Assembly (NCBI RefSeq): GCF_004011825.1
Contig: NZ_RKLO01000005.1
Coordinates: forward strand, 248,001 to 312,000
From: Rhodococcus xishaensis
Lineage (GTDB): Bacteria > Actinomycetota > Actinomycetes > Mycobacteriales > Mycobacteriaceae
Length of the DNA: 64,000 nt
Reading direction: 5' to 3'
Part shown: in pieces, positions 51,349-60,371 of the stretch
How the letters are laid out: every line of letters starts with the position of its first letter
Numbering within the stretch: position 1 is the stretch's first letter
Notes under the pieces: model-generated
The model's database searches: none
What the model saw: the letters and a program-made list of their open reading frames with translations, nothing else
Told to the model about the DNA's origin: nothing
Position numbers and translations under genes: made by a program

Positions 51349-52088
51349 TTCTGACCGCTGCCGCGGGAACCTTCGGGCCGTTCGAATCGGCAGGTCCCGC
51401 TCTCGTCTGGATCGTCGTCCTGAGCTTCGTCTTTCTCGAGTGCGCCCTGATCATCGGCCTGTTCCTCCCCGGCGATTCGATGCTGATCACCGCAGGGATC
51501 GTGCTCGCCGCACACGGGGTCGGCGCTCACCACACGTGGGCCCTGTCGGTGTGCGCGATCGGGTCCGCGATCGTCGGGAACCAGATGGGGTACGTGATCG
51601 GCAAACGCAGCGGCCACCACCTGATGGCCCGCCGCAACGGCAAGTACGTCAACGCGCAGAACCTGCACAAGGTCAACGTGCTGCTGGACCGGCACGGCTT
51701 CTGGGCGGTGCTCGTGGCGCGTTGGATCCCGTGGGTGCGCACCCTCTGCCCGATGGTGGCCGGGGCCGCAAACATGGACCACCGGCGGTACACGATCGCG
51801 AGCAGCATCGGCGCAGTCATTTGGGCACCGGTGCTGCTGCTCGCCGGGTTCTACGGCGGTTCGCTGCTCGTGGAGGTGCCATGGTTGCTGTCCGCCGTGG
51901 TCGCTGTCCTGGTGACACTTCTCGTCATCGGCAGCGCGGCAGGCATTTGGGGTTACCGCCGCGAGATGTCCAAGCCGATCGAGGACGTCCTCGTTGACGA
52001 GGTCCGCACCCGACCGGAGGTCAGCGACGCTTCGGGTATCCCGCCGCGGACACCAAGTAGGCCGACTCCATCAGCATCCACCCGCTGA
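51345..52088 (+). CDS. DedA family membrane protein, second copy
   Basis: A 247-residue DedA protein whose TTG start overlaps the stop of the first copy. Motifs are FLECALIIGLFLPGDSMLITAGIVLA and LVARWIPWVRTLCPMVAGAANMDHRRYT. It is clearly diverged from the first copy, so not a recent duplication. The C-terminal 35 residues form a basic/polar cytoplasmic tail. Its 3' end overlaps the convergent GH76 gene by 68 bp, which is unusual; the last codons of one of the two may be mis-assigned but both stops are intact. Confidence 0.9.
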   Translation: MILTAAAGTFGPFESAGPALVWIVVLSFVFLECALIIGLFLPGDSMLITAGIVLAAHGVGAHHTWALSVCAIGSAIVGNQMGYVIGKRSGHHLMARRNGKYVNAQNLHKVNVLLDRHGFWAVLVARWIPWVRTLCPMVAGAANMDHRRYTIASSIGAVIWAPVLLLAGFYGGSLLVEVPWLLSAVVAVLVTLLVIGSAAGIWGYRREMSKPIEDVLVDEVRTRPEVSDASGIPPRTPSRPTPSASTR

Positions 52089-53142
52089 GCTGCACCGACA
52101 GATCACGTTCGGCGATGTCGGATGGATGCACCATCCCGCCGGAGAAGGTCGCGGTCCCCACCCCCAGGCCGGGTAGCTGCGCAGGCAGGCTCCAGTCCTT
52201 GCCGAACAGCGGCAGTTCCTCGACCTGGAGACGGTTCTCCCACGCCGCCTCAGCCGAGCCGAGAACCACTTGTGCCGCGAGCCGCCGCGCCCGCACATCC
52301 TCCGAGGCCTCGCCGGGCAGCATTAGTGCCACGAGGGCGAGGTAGCGGGCGAGGAGTCCGTTGAACAGTCCGCCGTCGCCCCCTCCGCCCCCGCGGATGA
52401 CACCGCCCTTCGTGAGCCGCTCGTCGACCGCTTCGACCAGACGATGTACCCGCTGCCGGTGCCGCGGAGCGCCCATACGCACGGCCAGCTCAGTCTCGAG
52501 GCTGAGGACTGTGCCCTGACAGTACGAGTAGATGTTCCGTTCGAGTGTCCCGTCGCTTCGAATGCCGTCGAAGATCAGGCCGGTCGCCGGATCCCGCAGG
52601 GTGTCGTCGATCCAGTCGGCGATCGCCTGCGCCAGCCATAGTCGACCTGCGCGCGCGAGCACGAGCCCAGCTGGGCCGTTCGCCGGGGTGTTGAAGAAAT
52701 TGGAGTTCTTGCGCCACGGGATCCCGCCGCCGGAATCAGGCGACCACGCCTTGAACAGTTGCCGTTCGAGTGCGGCAAGGGCCCTACGGTTGTCGATGAG
52801 TTGCATGCGCTGAGCACGCTCGAGGGCCAGCCCGAGCCACGCCATATCGTCGTAGTAGCTGCTGGTCCAGCCCGAAATGTTCCGGAAGCGGTGGCCCCGA
52901 ATGAGTCTCGCGAGGCGGCGGCGACGCCTAGCGGTGGGATTTCGTTCGGCAGCGTCGATAGTGCAGTTGATCAGGTTCGCTTGCCACCAGTAGTGCCACT
53001 GCAGGAAGACCCGCTCGCGGCGCACCGCCGGCCACGCAACGACCGCCAACGCCGTACCCGGTATGCCCCAAACGCGGCGAATGTGCCGAGTCATGACCGC
53101 GCTCTCGGCGGCGTCCGCTCGAGCAGACCATTCGCGCTGCAT
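52021..53142 (-). CDS. Glycoside hydrolase family 76-like protein (Rv0365c-like)
   Basis: A 373-residue alpha/alpha-barrel protein. The double aspartate YYDDMAWLGLALERAQ (D98-D99) is the family 76 catalytic signature, and IPWRKNSNFFNTPANGPAGLVLARAG and LIFDGIRSDGTLERNIYSYCQG follow the mannanase fold. The family cuts alpha-1,6-mannan, which is present in actinobacterial lipomannan, but no signal peptide is seen here, as in Rv0365c. ATG at 53142 starts MQREWSARADAAESAV. The gene overlaps the 3' end of the second DedA gene on the opposite strand. Confidence 0.85.
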   Translation of the reverse strand: MQREWSARADAAESAVMTRHIRRVWGIPGTALAVVAWPAVRRERVFLQWHYWWQANLINCTIDAAERNPTARRRRRLARLIRGHRFRNISGWTSSYYDDMAWLGLALERAQRMQLIDNRRALAALERQLFKAWSPDSGGGIPWRKNSNFFNTPANGPAGLVLARAGRLWLAQAIADWIDDTLRDPATGLIFDGIRSDGTLERNIYSYCQGTVLSLETELAVRMGAPRHRQRVHRLVEAVDERLTKGGVIRGGGGGDGGLFNGLLARYLALVALMLPGEASEDVRARRLAAQVVLGSAEAAWENRLQVEELPLFGKDWSLPAQLPGLGVGTATFSGGMVHPSDIAERDLSVQLSGWMLMESAYLVSAAGYPKRR

Positions 53143-53176
53143 GCCTACCGATCTTGCCTGGGCATCGTCTCTTCCG

Positions 53177-53878
53177 CTACCAGGCGCGACCGAGATTCGC
53201 GTGCTGACGGATCCAGGTGTGCATCGCGATTCCCGCGGCCACACCTGCGTTGATACTGCGGGTGGACCCGAACTGAGCGATCGATACGGTCATCGACGCC
53301 ACCTCGTGCCCCTGCTCGGTGACCCCTGGACCCTCCTGCCCGAACAACAATAGGCAGTCCCGCGGCAATTCCGCGGTCTCGATCGGGACCGACCCGGGGG
53401 TGTTGTCGACCGCGACGATTGTCAGCCCGTTGTCCTGCGCGAACGCCGCCAAAGCGTCGAGATCGACATGGTGTACCAGGTGCTGATAGCGGTCGGTGAC
53501 CATGGCGCCGCGCCGGTTCCAGCGGCGGCGACCGACGATGTGTACCGCGGCCGCCGCGAAGGCGTTCGCGGTCCGCACGACTGTGCCGATGTTCGAGTCG
53601 TGACCGAAGTTCTCGATCGCGACGTGCAGCGGATGCCGTCTGTGGTCGATGTCGGCGACGATCGCCTCCCGCGTCCAGTAGCGGTAGGCGTCGACGACGT
53701 TGCGGCGGTCTCCCTCCGCAAGCAACTGCTGGTCGTACCGCGGGTCGTCGGGAATGGGCGTGTCGTGCTCCAGGATCCACGGTCCGACGCCGTGGGAGTG
53801 CTCGCCCCATTCAGTGGGTCCGGGCGTGTCGGCGTCGTCGCCGACCGGGATGTGCATCTTGGGATCGTCGGTGCTCAC
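53177..53878 (-). CDS. SpoU/TrmH family RNA 2'-O-ribose methyltransferase
   Basis: A 233-residue SPOUT methyltransferase with the three motifs IENFGHDSNIGTVVRTANAF, CLLLFGQEGPGVTEQGHE and STRSINAGVAAGIAMHTW, which form the trefoil knot and SAM site. An N-terminal acidic extension of about 60 residues precedes the domain. GTG start at 53878. It corresponds in sequence type to Rv0380c, which lies beside pyrE in M. tuberculosis; here pyrE is 6.5 kb away. Target RNA is not predictable. Confidence 0.93.
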   Translation of the reverse strand: MSTDDPKMHIPVGDDADTPGPTEWGEHSHGVGPWILEHDTPIPDDPRYDQQLLAEGDRRNVVDAYRYWTREAIVADIDHRRHPLHVAIENFGHDSNIGTVVRTANAFAAAAVHIVGRRRWNRRGAMVTDRYQHLVHHVDLDALAAFAQDNGLTIVAVDNTPGSVPIETAELPRDCLLLFGQEGPGVTEQGHEVASMTVSIAQFGSTRSINAGVAAGIAMHTWIRQHANLGRAW

Positions 53879-53936
53879 AACGTCTCGTTCGGATTGGGGG
53901 CATCGGACAGCGGCAAAGGAAACTAGGGTGATCTGA

Positions 53937-54731
53937 TTAAACGCGACTGAGCAGCCTGTTCAACAGCCGCGCAAGCCAGGCCGGCGAGAAACGCGAGGCC
54001 ACGGCCAGGAACTGGGCCTGCTTGCCCACCGGATAGTGCACCTTCGGCAGCCTCCGCTGCCGGTCCGTGGTCGCGGCGACGATCGCGTCCGCCACGTCCT
54101 GTGAGGTCAGGTGGACCCCGAGCGAACGCGTACTGCCCGTAGACATCCCACGAATCATGCCGGTGCGAACGAACAGCGGCCACATGTCGACCACCCGGAT
54201 GTCATGCGGCCGCCACTCGAGTTCGAGCCCCTCGGTGATCCCGCGTACGGCGAACTTGGTGGCGCTGTACGTCGCCAACTCCGGCTGACCGTAGATCGCG
54301 GACGCCGACGCCAGGTTCACCACTTGCGCACCAGGTGTCTCTTTCAAGTATGTGAACGCAGCGAGCAGGCCGTTGATCGTGCCGCCCACATTGACGTCGA
54401 GCATCCTGCGGTGCGCTTCAGCCGGAATGTCCTCGAAACGCCCCGACGACAGCACCCCGGCGTTGTTGACGAGGACGTCGAGCCGCCCTCCACCCGAGGT
54501 GAATTCCGCCAACCGTTCGCGCCAACCGTCGAGGTCGGTGACGTCGAGCACGCCGGTGCGCACCTGACCGCCCCGCGCGAGAATCTCCTCACTGAGGGAG
54601 GCGAGACCCGTCTCGTCGAGGTCGTAAGCACCGACGAAATACCCGTGACTGGCGAACGTCACGGCGGTGGCGCGCCCGATCCCCGCGGCGGCACCGGTGA
54701 TGAACACAGTCGGTCGAGGTGTCGAAAACAT
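53937..54731 (-). CDS. Short-chain dehydrogenase/reductase
   Basis: A 264-residue classical SDR. Cofactor motif FITGAAAGIGRATA (residues 11-24), NNAGVLSSGRF, and the active site serine in VNLASASAIYGQPELATYSATKFAV with the YxxxK pair. An aspartate at the end of beta-2 (GAYDLDETGL) predicts NAD preference. The C-terminal 40 residues are hydrophobic and basic (FLAVASRFSPAWLARLLNRLL), suggesting membrane association. Substrate unknown. Confidence 0.93.
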   Translation of the reverse strand: MFSTPRPTVFITGAAAGIGRATAVTFASHGYFVGAYDLDETGLASLSEEILARGGQVRTGVLDVTDLDGWRERLAEFTSGGGRLDVLVNNAGVLSSGRFEDIPAEAHRRMLDVNVGGTINGLLAAFTYLKETPGAQVVNLASASAIYGQPELATYSATKFAVRGITEGLELEWRPHDIRVVDMWPLFVRTGMIRGMSTGSTRSLGVHLTSQDVADAIVAATTDRQRRLPKVHYPVGKQAQFLAVASRFSPAWLARLLNRLLSRV

Positions 54732-54841
54732 GTCGTCAGGCTAAGACCTGAGGCCACCAGGCCGGGGGCGAAGCGGAAGATCGACTCGGACCGGTGTCGA
54801 CGCAGAGCGACTAGGCTGGGTAGCGACACGAAGAGAAGGCC

Positions 54842-55288
54842 ATGAACCACCCGCGCATCGTTCGTACCGTCTGCTTCATCACCGTCAGCTACCTCATCGT
54901 TCTCGCGACCTGGCTGGGATGGGTGGTCGAGCACACCCCCGAGGCCACGATCCCGTACCAAATCGGCGGGCTGCTCGCTGCCTACGGCTCAGCCTTGGGC
55001 CTCGGCATGATGTGGGCCGACCGACCCACCCGAGCCGAGCGCAAACTCGCCAAACACGGCATCGAAGGGTGGGCGAAGATCCGTCACGCCCAGCGGATTC
55101 GGCGCACCGTCGACAACGGGGTGCTGACTGAGCTCGACCTCGACCTCACCGTGCCGGGCTCGGAGTCGTACACCGGCCGGGTGCTCTACGAGGTGTCGCC
55201 GGAGAACCGATCGCGGTTCGAGGTCGGAGAAACCATCTCGATCATCGTCGACCCCGACGACCGCGATCGGATCCTGATCTATCCCTAG
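54842..55288 (+). CDS. Small membrane protein with C-terminal beta domain
   Basis: A 148-residue protein with two N-terminal helices (about 10-28 CFITVSYLIVLATWLGWVV and 38-56) and a C-terminal cytoplasmic domain: GIEGWAKIRHAQRIRRTVDNGVLTELDLDLTV, VLYEVSPENRSRFEVGETISIIVDPDDRDRILIYP. The last part resembles the DUF3592-type module found in many actinobacterial membrane proteins. AGAAGG lies four bases before the ATG. Divergent from the SDR gene. Confidence 0.75.
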   Translation: MNHPRIVRTVCFITVSYLIVLATWLGWVVEHTPEATIPYQIGGLLAAYGSALGLGMMWADRPTRAERKLAKHGIEGWAKIRHAQRIRRTVDNGVLTELDLDLTVPGSESYTGRVLYEVSPENRSRFEVGETISIIVDPDDRDRILIYP

Positions 55289-55396
55289 TCCCGCCTCCAG
55301 GGCGATCCAGCGGTCAACCGTGGACGCTCGTGCGGCACGGCCCCTGTCGCCGCATCAGGTCGAGGGCTGCATACTCGAAACTCGTTGATTCTCAAG

Positions 55397-55855
55397 TCAT
55401 GTCGTGACTGTGGCGGTGAGGACGGCTGCGGCCGTGCCCAGGCAAAGCGGCCGATATACCGTGTTGTCCAACTGAATGAAGCGCGGTGAGGGTTCCTCGA
55501 GACCGAGGACCTTGGTGGCTGCCCGTCCGCCCGCGACACCACGCGCTGCAACGCCGGTGGCCAAGGCGAACCGGGCCACCGTTGCGGCCTTGCCCATCCC
55601 GCCCGCTCCTGCCACCAACGCGGCCGCAGCCGCCGCCATTCCAGCGACGGCGAAGCAGGCTCGGGCATCAGGCATGGTGTCGCTCCCCACCACAGCGTCT
55701 GCCAAGTCGGCCCGGTTGCGCAGCGGCCATGCCGAGCCCAGGCCCCATGCGGTGTGGACCAATGCCACCGCCGCGAACGCCGACGAGCCGGTGAGGCCTG
55801 CAATGCGCGCCTTCGTTCCTAGAGAACGACCGGTGAAAACCGGGAGTTTGGTCAT
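55397..55855 (-). CDS. DUF3995/DUF4267-like small membrane protein
   Basis: A 152-residue polytopic membrane protein, MTKLPVFTGRSLGTKARIAGLTGSSAFAAVALVHTAWGLGSAWPL onward, with about four Ala/Gly-rich helices. The segment VALVHTAWGLGSAWPL is characteristic of DUF3995 proteins. ATG at 55855 is preferred over an upstream start at 55909. No function known. A 108-bp gap to the convergent upstream gene contains nothing clear. Confidence 0.7.
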   Translation of the reverse strand: MTKLPVFTGRSLGTKARIAGLTGSSAFAAVALVHTAWGLGSAWPLRNRADLADAVVGSDTMPDARACFAVAGMAAAAAALVAGAGGMGKAATVARFALATGVAARGVAGGRAATKVLGLEEPSPRFIQLDNTVYRPLCLGTAAAVLTATVTT

Positions 55856-56013
55856 GCCGCCAACGTATCCCAGGCACCACTGCGGGTGACCAGCCAGCAC
55901 CGGCCTCACGCAGTCGGGGAAACGGTAGTCCTGGACGGTGGACTCGGATCGAGAACGCTGCCGCCGCTCCGCCGAGAAACCTCGAAACCGCAGGCCAGAT
56001 CCGTTTGAAAGCG

Positions 56014-57093
56014 TCAGTCACCGCCGAAGAAGTCTCGATGTGCGGCGGCGGTCAGTTCCTCGTAGTCCATGCCGTATGTCTTCGCGGCATGCCAGAAGGC
56101 CTCGATCGCCGCCTCGAGGGGGCTCGTATCGGGGGCCATACTGCGTCCATAGGCGCGTAGCGCCTGATACTGCTGGACTGCCTCCCCCTTCGTGGGAAGC
56201 CCAGAGACGATGGTTCGGGTGATTCGTGGGTCCTCGTCCAGGCGGATACGGGCGTCGAAGCTGTAGATGAAGTCCTTGTTGGCTGGTTTGCCCGAGTCCA
56301 TGTCGTCGAGAACCGCTGCCAGCCAGTCGATGTGGGCGATCCCGGCCCGCTCCCACGCGCGGTGGATGCACCATCGTGCGAAAGCGAGTTGCCGCTCGGG
56401 CGCGGCAGCCTCGATGCGGTCGATCAGATCGCGGTCGAGGCCGGCGACATACCGGCTGGAGAAGACCGCTTCCAGGGCCGGAGTCAGGGGCTTGCCGCCG
56501 AACTCTCCCAGCTTCTCGCGGATGGCGATGGCTTCGGGGCTCTGCGCCGGCACCGTCACGACGGCACCGGACGCGTCGCGGATGTACACGCGGTCCTTCT
56601 TCAAGCTCGACTCGTCGACCTGAGTCCGGGGAGACCAGGCGGTGTCGGACTTGTGGAGGGTGGCCACGGTGGTGTCGGCAGTGCCGGTGTCGGGCCACAG
56701 TTCGAGCAGGTAGTCCTCGACCGGATGGTCGACTTCCTGCCCGTAGTGGCGGTCGCGGCCGCGGGCGTGCGCGCGCACCCGGTAGCGTCCTGCCGGAACC
56801 GGCGACAGGGCGGCGACGGTGCCATCGGTGGCGGACACGACAATCTCCGATGCCGCGACCAGGGTGGTCTCCTCGGCCACCTCCCAGGCCACCGGATCCG
56901 GGTCCGCTGGGACGTGATCGAGCAGCGAGACGGTGATGCGGACGGGACCGTAGGCGATGCCGGTGTAGAAGGAGACGAACCCGGGTCCGGCATCGAGAAG
57001 GGTTCCGTGCGCCACGGCTTCGAGGTACTCGGCGTCACGTTCGCCCACGACGAACTGGTGGTGGTCGACGGAAACGATGCCTTCGGAGCGCAT
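56014..57093 (-). CDS. Two-domain protein of unknown function
   Basis: A 359-residue soluble protein. Residues 1-130 are beta-rich (VDHHQFVVGERDAEYLEAV, SFYTGIAYGPVRITVSLLDHVP, AGRYRVRAHARGRDRHYGQEVDHPVEDYLLELWPD) and resemble an uncharacterised module common in streptomycete and rhodococcal accessory proteins. Residues 185-359 are helical (LTPALEAVFSSRYVAGLDRDLIDRIEAAAPERQLAFARWCIHRAWERAGIAHIDWLAAVLDDMDSG) with no family I know. No signal or membrane segment. ATG at 57093 follows AAGGG. Divergent from an AT-rich membrane gene 190 bp away. Confidence 0.7.
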   Translation of the reverse strand: MRSEGIVSVDHHQFVVGERDAEYLEAVAHGTLLDAGPGFVSFYTGIAYGPVRITVSLLDHVPADPDPVAWEVAEETTLVAASEIVVSATDGTVAALSPVPAGRYRVRAHARGRDRHYGQEVDHPVEDYLLELWPDTGTADTTVATLHKSDTAWSPRTQVDESSLKKDRVYIRDASGAVVTVPAQSPEAIAIREKLGEFGGKPLTPALEAVFSSRYVAGLDRDLIDRIEAAAPERQLAFARWCIHRAWERAGIAHIDWLAAVLDDMDSGKPANKDFIYSFDARIRLDEDPRITRTIVSGLPTKGEAVQQYQALRAYGRSMAPDTSPLEAAIEAFWHAAKTYGMDYEELTAAAHRDFFGGD

Positions 57094-57282
57094 CACACGG
57101 AACCCTTCTCGAATGTCGCTGTCAGAGGACCTGACGGTACTTGCCGGGTAACGGACACGTCGCCGCCATACCATCGCGGCGGCAAGTCATACCGGCCGAT
57201 CGACCCACCCCACCGCCTGACGCACCCCTTTACTGCCGGCGCTCTGAGACGATCCAACACTCGAATTGGATACATTCGTCTC

Positions 57283-57885
57283 GTGAACAGAGGACCCTCC
57301 GCAACGGATCAAAGGGGAGTCGACGACAGTCGTCCGCCGGGTGTGGTTGTACTCATCTCGACAACTCTCGCGCTCGCAATTTTGCTATGTGTCCATTACG
57401 ACTGGCAGCCATGGCCTGGGAACATGACCGGTCCAGATAAACTCTTGTACTTCGCAATAGGGTCGCTGGCACTTTCCATCGCTGGACTCGTTTGGGCGGT
57501 GCGCACGCTTTACTTTGTCGGCCGAGACCGCAAGTGGTCCTTGTGGGTTGCAGCTGCCCCCTTTGTAGTTATTTCTGGAGTTGCAATTGCGCTCGCATTT
57601 CCTCCCAGTTCGTTCGATGAAGCGCGACCTGAATTCGAGAAGGTTGCGCAGGAGATTCTGAAAGACCCTGATCGCTCCAGAAGCGATCTAACAATCGGCG
57701 GTCTCGATATCAGCCTCGTGATACGTGGTGGCAATGGTTCCGTATTTTTCTATGACGCGGACGGATACGTCGGGACGTTTGTCAGCGGTTGGATATTCTC
57801 CCCGAACGTCGTTCCCGAGAGCGGCGGAACCTGGACTTTCGAGATGATTTCCGAAGACTGGTACAAGTTCTCCTATCAGTGGTGA
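57283..57885 (+). CDS. Membrane protein of unknown function in AT-rich DNA
   Basis: A 200-residue protein from GTG 57283. Three helices (VVVLISTTLALAILLCV, LYFAIGSLALSIAGLVWAV, LWVAAAPFVVISGVAIALAF) are followed by an external domain with DPDRSRSDLTIGGLDISLVIRGGNGSVFFYDADGYVGTFVSGWIF and SEDWYKFSYQW. No family recognised. Its base composition is clearly lower in GC than its neighbours: bases 57421-57480 contain 29 G or C of 60, against 45 of 60 at 58141-58200 in galK. This suggests recent acquisition. Confidence 0.72.
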   Translation: MNRGPSATDQRGVDDSRPPGVVVLISTTLALAILLCVHYDWQPWPGNMTGPDKLLYFAIGSLALSIAGLVWAVRTLYFVGRDRKWSLWVAAAPFVVISGVAIALAFPPSSFDEARPEFEKVAQEILKDPDRSRSDLTIGGLDISLVIRGGNGSVFFYDADGYVGTFVSGWIFSPNVVPESGGTWTFEMISEDWYKFSYQW

Positions 57886-58000
57886 ATGGGAGAACGAACG
57901 GCTGCGACGCGCACCTCGTCGACGGTGACGGCTGCCGCGACTGGCAGCGCAGTGCCAGGATTGTCGCGGTGGCCACGCCACACCCGTTCCCCCGCTTGCC

Positions 58001-59179
58001 TCAGATCAACCGGCGCGCAGGCGGCGACGCCGTGACCGTCGCGAACTCGGGTTCGGTCAGGCCCCGCTCCTCGGCCCTGCTGCGCACGATCTCGACCGCC
58101 TCGTCCACCCTCCCCGGCGGGATCAAGGCGATCGCGGAGCCGCCGAAGCCGCCCCCGGTCATCCGGGCTCCCAGGGCTCCGGCGATCAGTGTGCTCTCGA
58201 CAGCGTTGTCGAGTTCTGCACAGGAGACTTCGAAGTCGCGGCTGAGCGAGAGGTGCGATGCATACAGCAGTCTGCCCAGCTCCGCGAAGTCGCCGGAATG
58301 CAGCGCCTGCACAGCGAGTCGAACGCGCGCGATCTCGCTGATGACGTGCCGGGCCCGTCGGCGCAGGGCGTCGTCCTGCAGCGACTGGACCGCATCTATA
58401 CCGCCGCGCCCCTGGTCGGCGAGTTCACGCAGGGATCCGACGCCCAGCCGCCGCGCCGCCCGTTCCACTGTGCCCCGTCGCTGCGCATACGCCCCGTCCG
58501 CCAGGCGATGCGGGGCGCGGGTGTCGACCACCAGCAGCGTCAGACCTTCCGGATCGAACGGCACCTGCGACATCGAGTCCGATGCCGAATCCAGCAGCAG
58601 CGCTTGTCCTTCCGACGCCAGCAAGGAGGCCGCCTGGTCCATGCCCCCGGTGGGAGCCCGCGCTACCTCGTTCTCGGCACGCACGCATGCGGCCGCCAGC
58701 TCTACCCGGTCCGCGTCCGATACGAGCGCAAGGGCTAGTGAGCATTCGAGTGCCGCCGAGCTCGACAGTCCAGCACCGATCGGTACCGCCGACACGAAGG
58801 CGACATCCACACCACCGAAATCATCTGTGAACAAACCGTTCTCACGCAGCGCCCAGATCACCCCAGCGGGGTACGCCGCCCACCCGTCGGGGCGCCCCGG
58901 TCCGACGTCCGCCAGGCGGCCGTCCCACGGGCCCGCTTCGGTCGAGCGCAACCGGATCAACCCATCCGACCGCGGTGAGACGGCGGCCGAAGTGCTGTGC
59001 GGCAACGCAATCGGTAGGCACAGCCCGCCGGCATAGTCGACGTGTTCACCGATCAGGTTCACCCGCCCGGGCGCCGCCCACACGCTGTCGGGCCCACCAC
59101 CGAACTCGCGGCGGAACATGTCCACCGCGGTGTCCGCGAGTTCGGAGTCGGACATCGGATTGAACCACCGAGCTGTCAC
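58001..59179 (-). CDS. galK: Galactokinase GalK
   Basis: A GHMP kinase of 392 residues phosphorylating galactose at C1. Signatures: AAPGRVNLIGEHVDYAGGLCLP (galactokinase motif), VPIGAGLSSSAALECSLALAL (GHMP ATP-binding), MDQAASLL with the catalytic aspartate, and ARMTGGGFGGSAIALI. GTG at 59179 overlaps the galT stop by four bases. The galT-galK operon is complete, but no galE is in the window. Confidence 0.96.
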   Translation of the reverse strand: MTARWFNPMSDSELADTAVDMFRREFGGGPDSVWAAPGRVNLIGEHVDYAGGLCLPIALPHSTSAAVSPRSDGLIRLRSTEAGPWDGRLADVGPGRPDGWAAYPAGVIWALRENGLFTDDFGGVDVAFVSAVPIGAGLSSSAALECSLALALVSDADRVELAAACVRAENEVARAPTGGMDQAASLLASEGQALLLDSASDSMSQVPFDPEGLTLLVVDTRAPHRLADGAYAQRRGTVERAARRLGVGSLRELADQGRGGIDAVQSLQDDALRRRARHVISEIARVRLAVQALHSGDFAELGRLLYASHLSLSRDFEVSCAELDNAVESTLIAGALGARMTGGGFGGSAIALIPPGRVDEAVEIVRSRAEERGLTEPEFATVTASPPARRLI

Positions 59180-60291
59180 GGCGCAACCTCCCGGAACCGA
59201 GCGGCGATCCGCTCGGGGGTGGTGTCACTGATCCACGCCCCCATACCAGACTCGGAACCGGCGAGGTACTTCATCCGGTGCGGTGAGCGCATGAGCGAGA
59301 ACACCTGCAGGTGAAGCCGGCCCAGTTCCCGACCGGCACCGACCGGCGCCTGATGCCAGCCGGCGATGTACGGCAGTCGGGTGACCGGGTCGAAGAACCT
59401 GTCGAGTCGACCGAGCACGTCGAGGTACAGATGCGACAGTTCGTCGATCTCGGCGTCGTCGAGCTCGGTGAGGTCCGCAACATCGCGGTGCGGTGCGAGA
59501 TGCAGTTCGACCGGCCAGCGGGCCGCCGCAGGCACGTAGGCGGTCCAGCGCTCACCGTCGACCACCACCCGGGTTCCGACACGTCGCTCGGCGTCGAGGA
59601 CGGTCCGCAGAAGTGAACGCCCGGTGCGTCTTCGGTGCAGCTCAGCCTGCCGTAGTAGCGCTGCCGTGCGAGGGGGCAGCGTCGGGTAGGCGTAGATCTG
59701 ACCGTGAGGGTGCGTGAGCGTCACCCCGATCTCTTCGCCCCGGTTCTCGAAGCAGTAGACCTGCGCGACGGACGGCAGCGCCGACAGCTCGCGGGTCCGG
59801 TCCCGCAAGGCCTCGAGCACCGTCCTCACTCGGGCCGCTGACAGCTCGGCGAAGCTGCCGTCGTGCTCACTGGTGAAGCACACCACCTCGCATCGGCCGT
59901 CCGCAGTACGCTGCGGCCAGAGCTGTTCTCCGTCAACGAGTTCGGACGCAGGATCGGCGCAGGGCGCAAACGACGGGAATCGATTCTCGAACACCGCGAC
60001 GTCGTAGTCACCGGCCGGGATCTCGGTGGCCGGTCTCCCCGGACGGGTCGGACACAGTGGGCACTCGTCGGTCGTGGGCTGGAAGGTGCGGTCCATTCGG
60101 TGCGCTGCGAGCGTTACCCACTCGCCCGTCAGGACGTCGTAGCGCATGGCCGACGCCGCCTCTACCGCAGCCAGTTCACGGCTGTCGTGCAGTTCGCGGG
60201 TCGCCGAACCGCTTGCATACGGTTCGGTGTCGTCGAAGTAGAACAGCTCACGTCCGTCGGATAGGTGCGTCCGCGTCTTCCGAGTCGGCAT
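59176..60291 (-). CDS. galT: Galactose-1-phosphate uridylyltransferase GalT
   Basis: A 371-residue HIT-superfamily enzyme swapping UMP between UDP-glucose and galactose 1-phosphate. The active site is VTLTHPHGQIYAYP with the nucleophilic second histidine of HPH. Other parts are CPLCPTRPGRPATEIP (zinc cysteines), VAVFENRFPSF, FENRGEEIG and the C-terminal LPYIAGWHQAPV...GRLHLQVFSLMRSPHRMKYLAGSE. ATG at 60291 starts MPTRKTRTHLSDGR. First gene of galT-galK. Confidence 0.96.
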   Translation of the reverse strand: MPTRKTRTHLSDGRELFYFDDTEPYASGSATRELHDSRELAAVEAASAMRYDVLTGEWVTLAAHRMDRTFQPTTDECPLCPTRPGRPATEIPAGDYDVAVFENRFPSFAPCADPASELVDGEQLWPQRTADGRCEVVCFTSEHDGSFAELSAARVRTVLEALRDRTRELSALPSVAQVYCFENRGEEIGVTLTHPHGQIYAYPTLPPRTAALLRQAELHRRRTGRSLLRTVLDAERRVGTRVVVDGERWTAYVPAAARWPVELHLAPHRDVADLTELDDAEIDELSHLYLDVLGRLDRFFDPVTRLPYIAGWHQAPVGAGRELGRLHLQVFSLMRSPHRMKYLAGSESGMGAWISDTTPERIAARFREVAP

Positions 60292-60371
60292 CGGACCACG
60301 ATATTCGAGGTCCCAGGATTTCGTCTCCACCACCCGATTCGAGAGTCGGGGCTCGAACCACGGCCGTCGGG

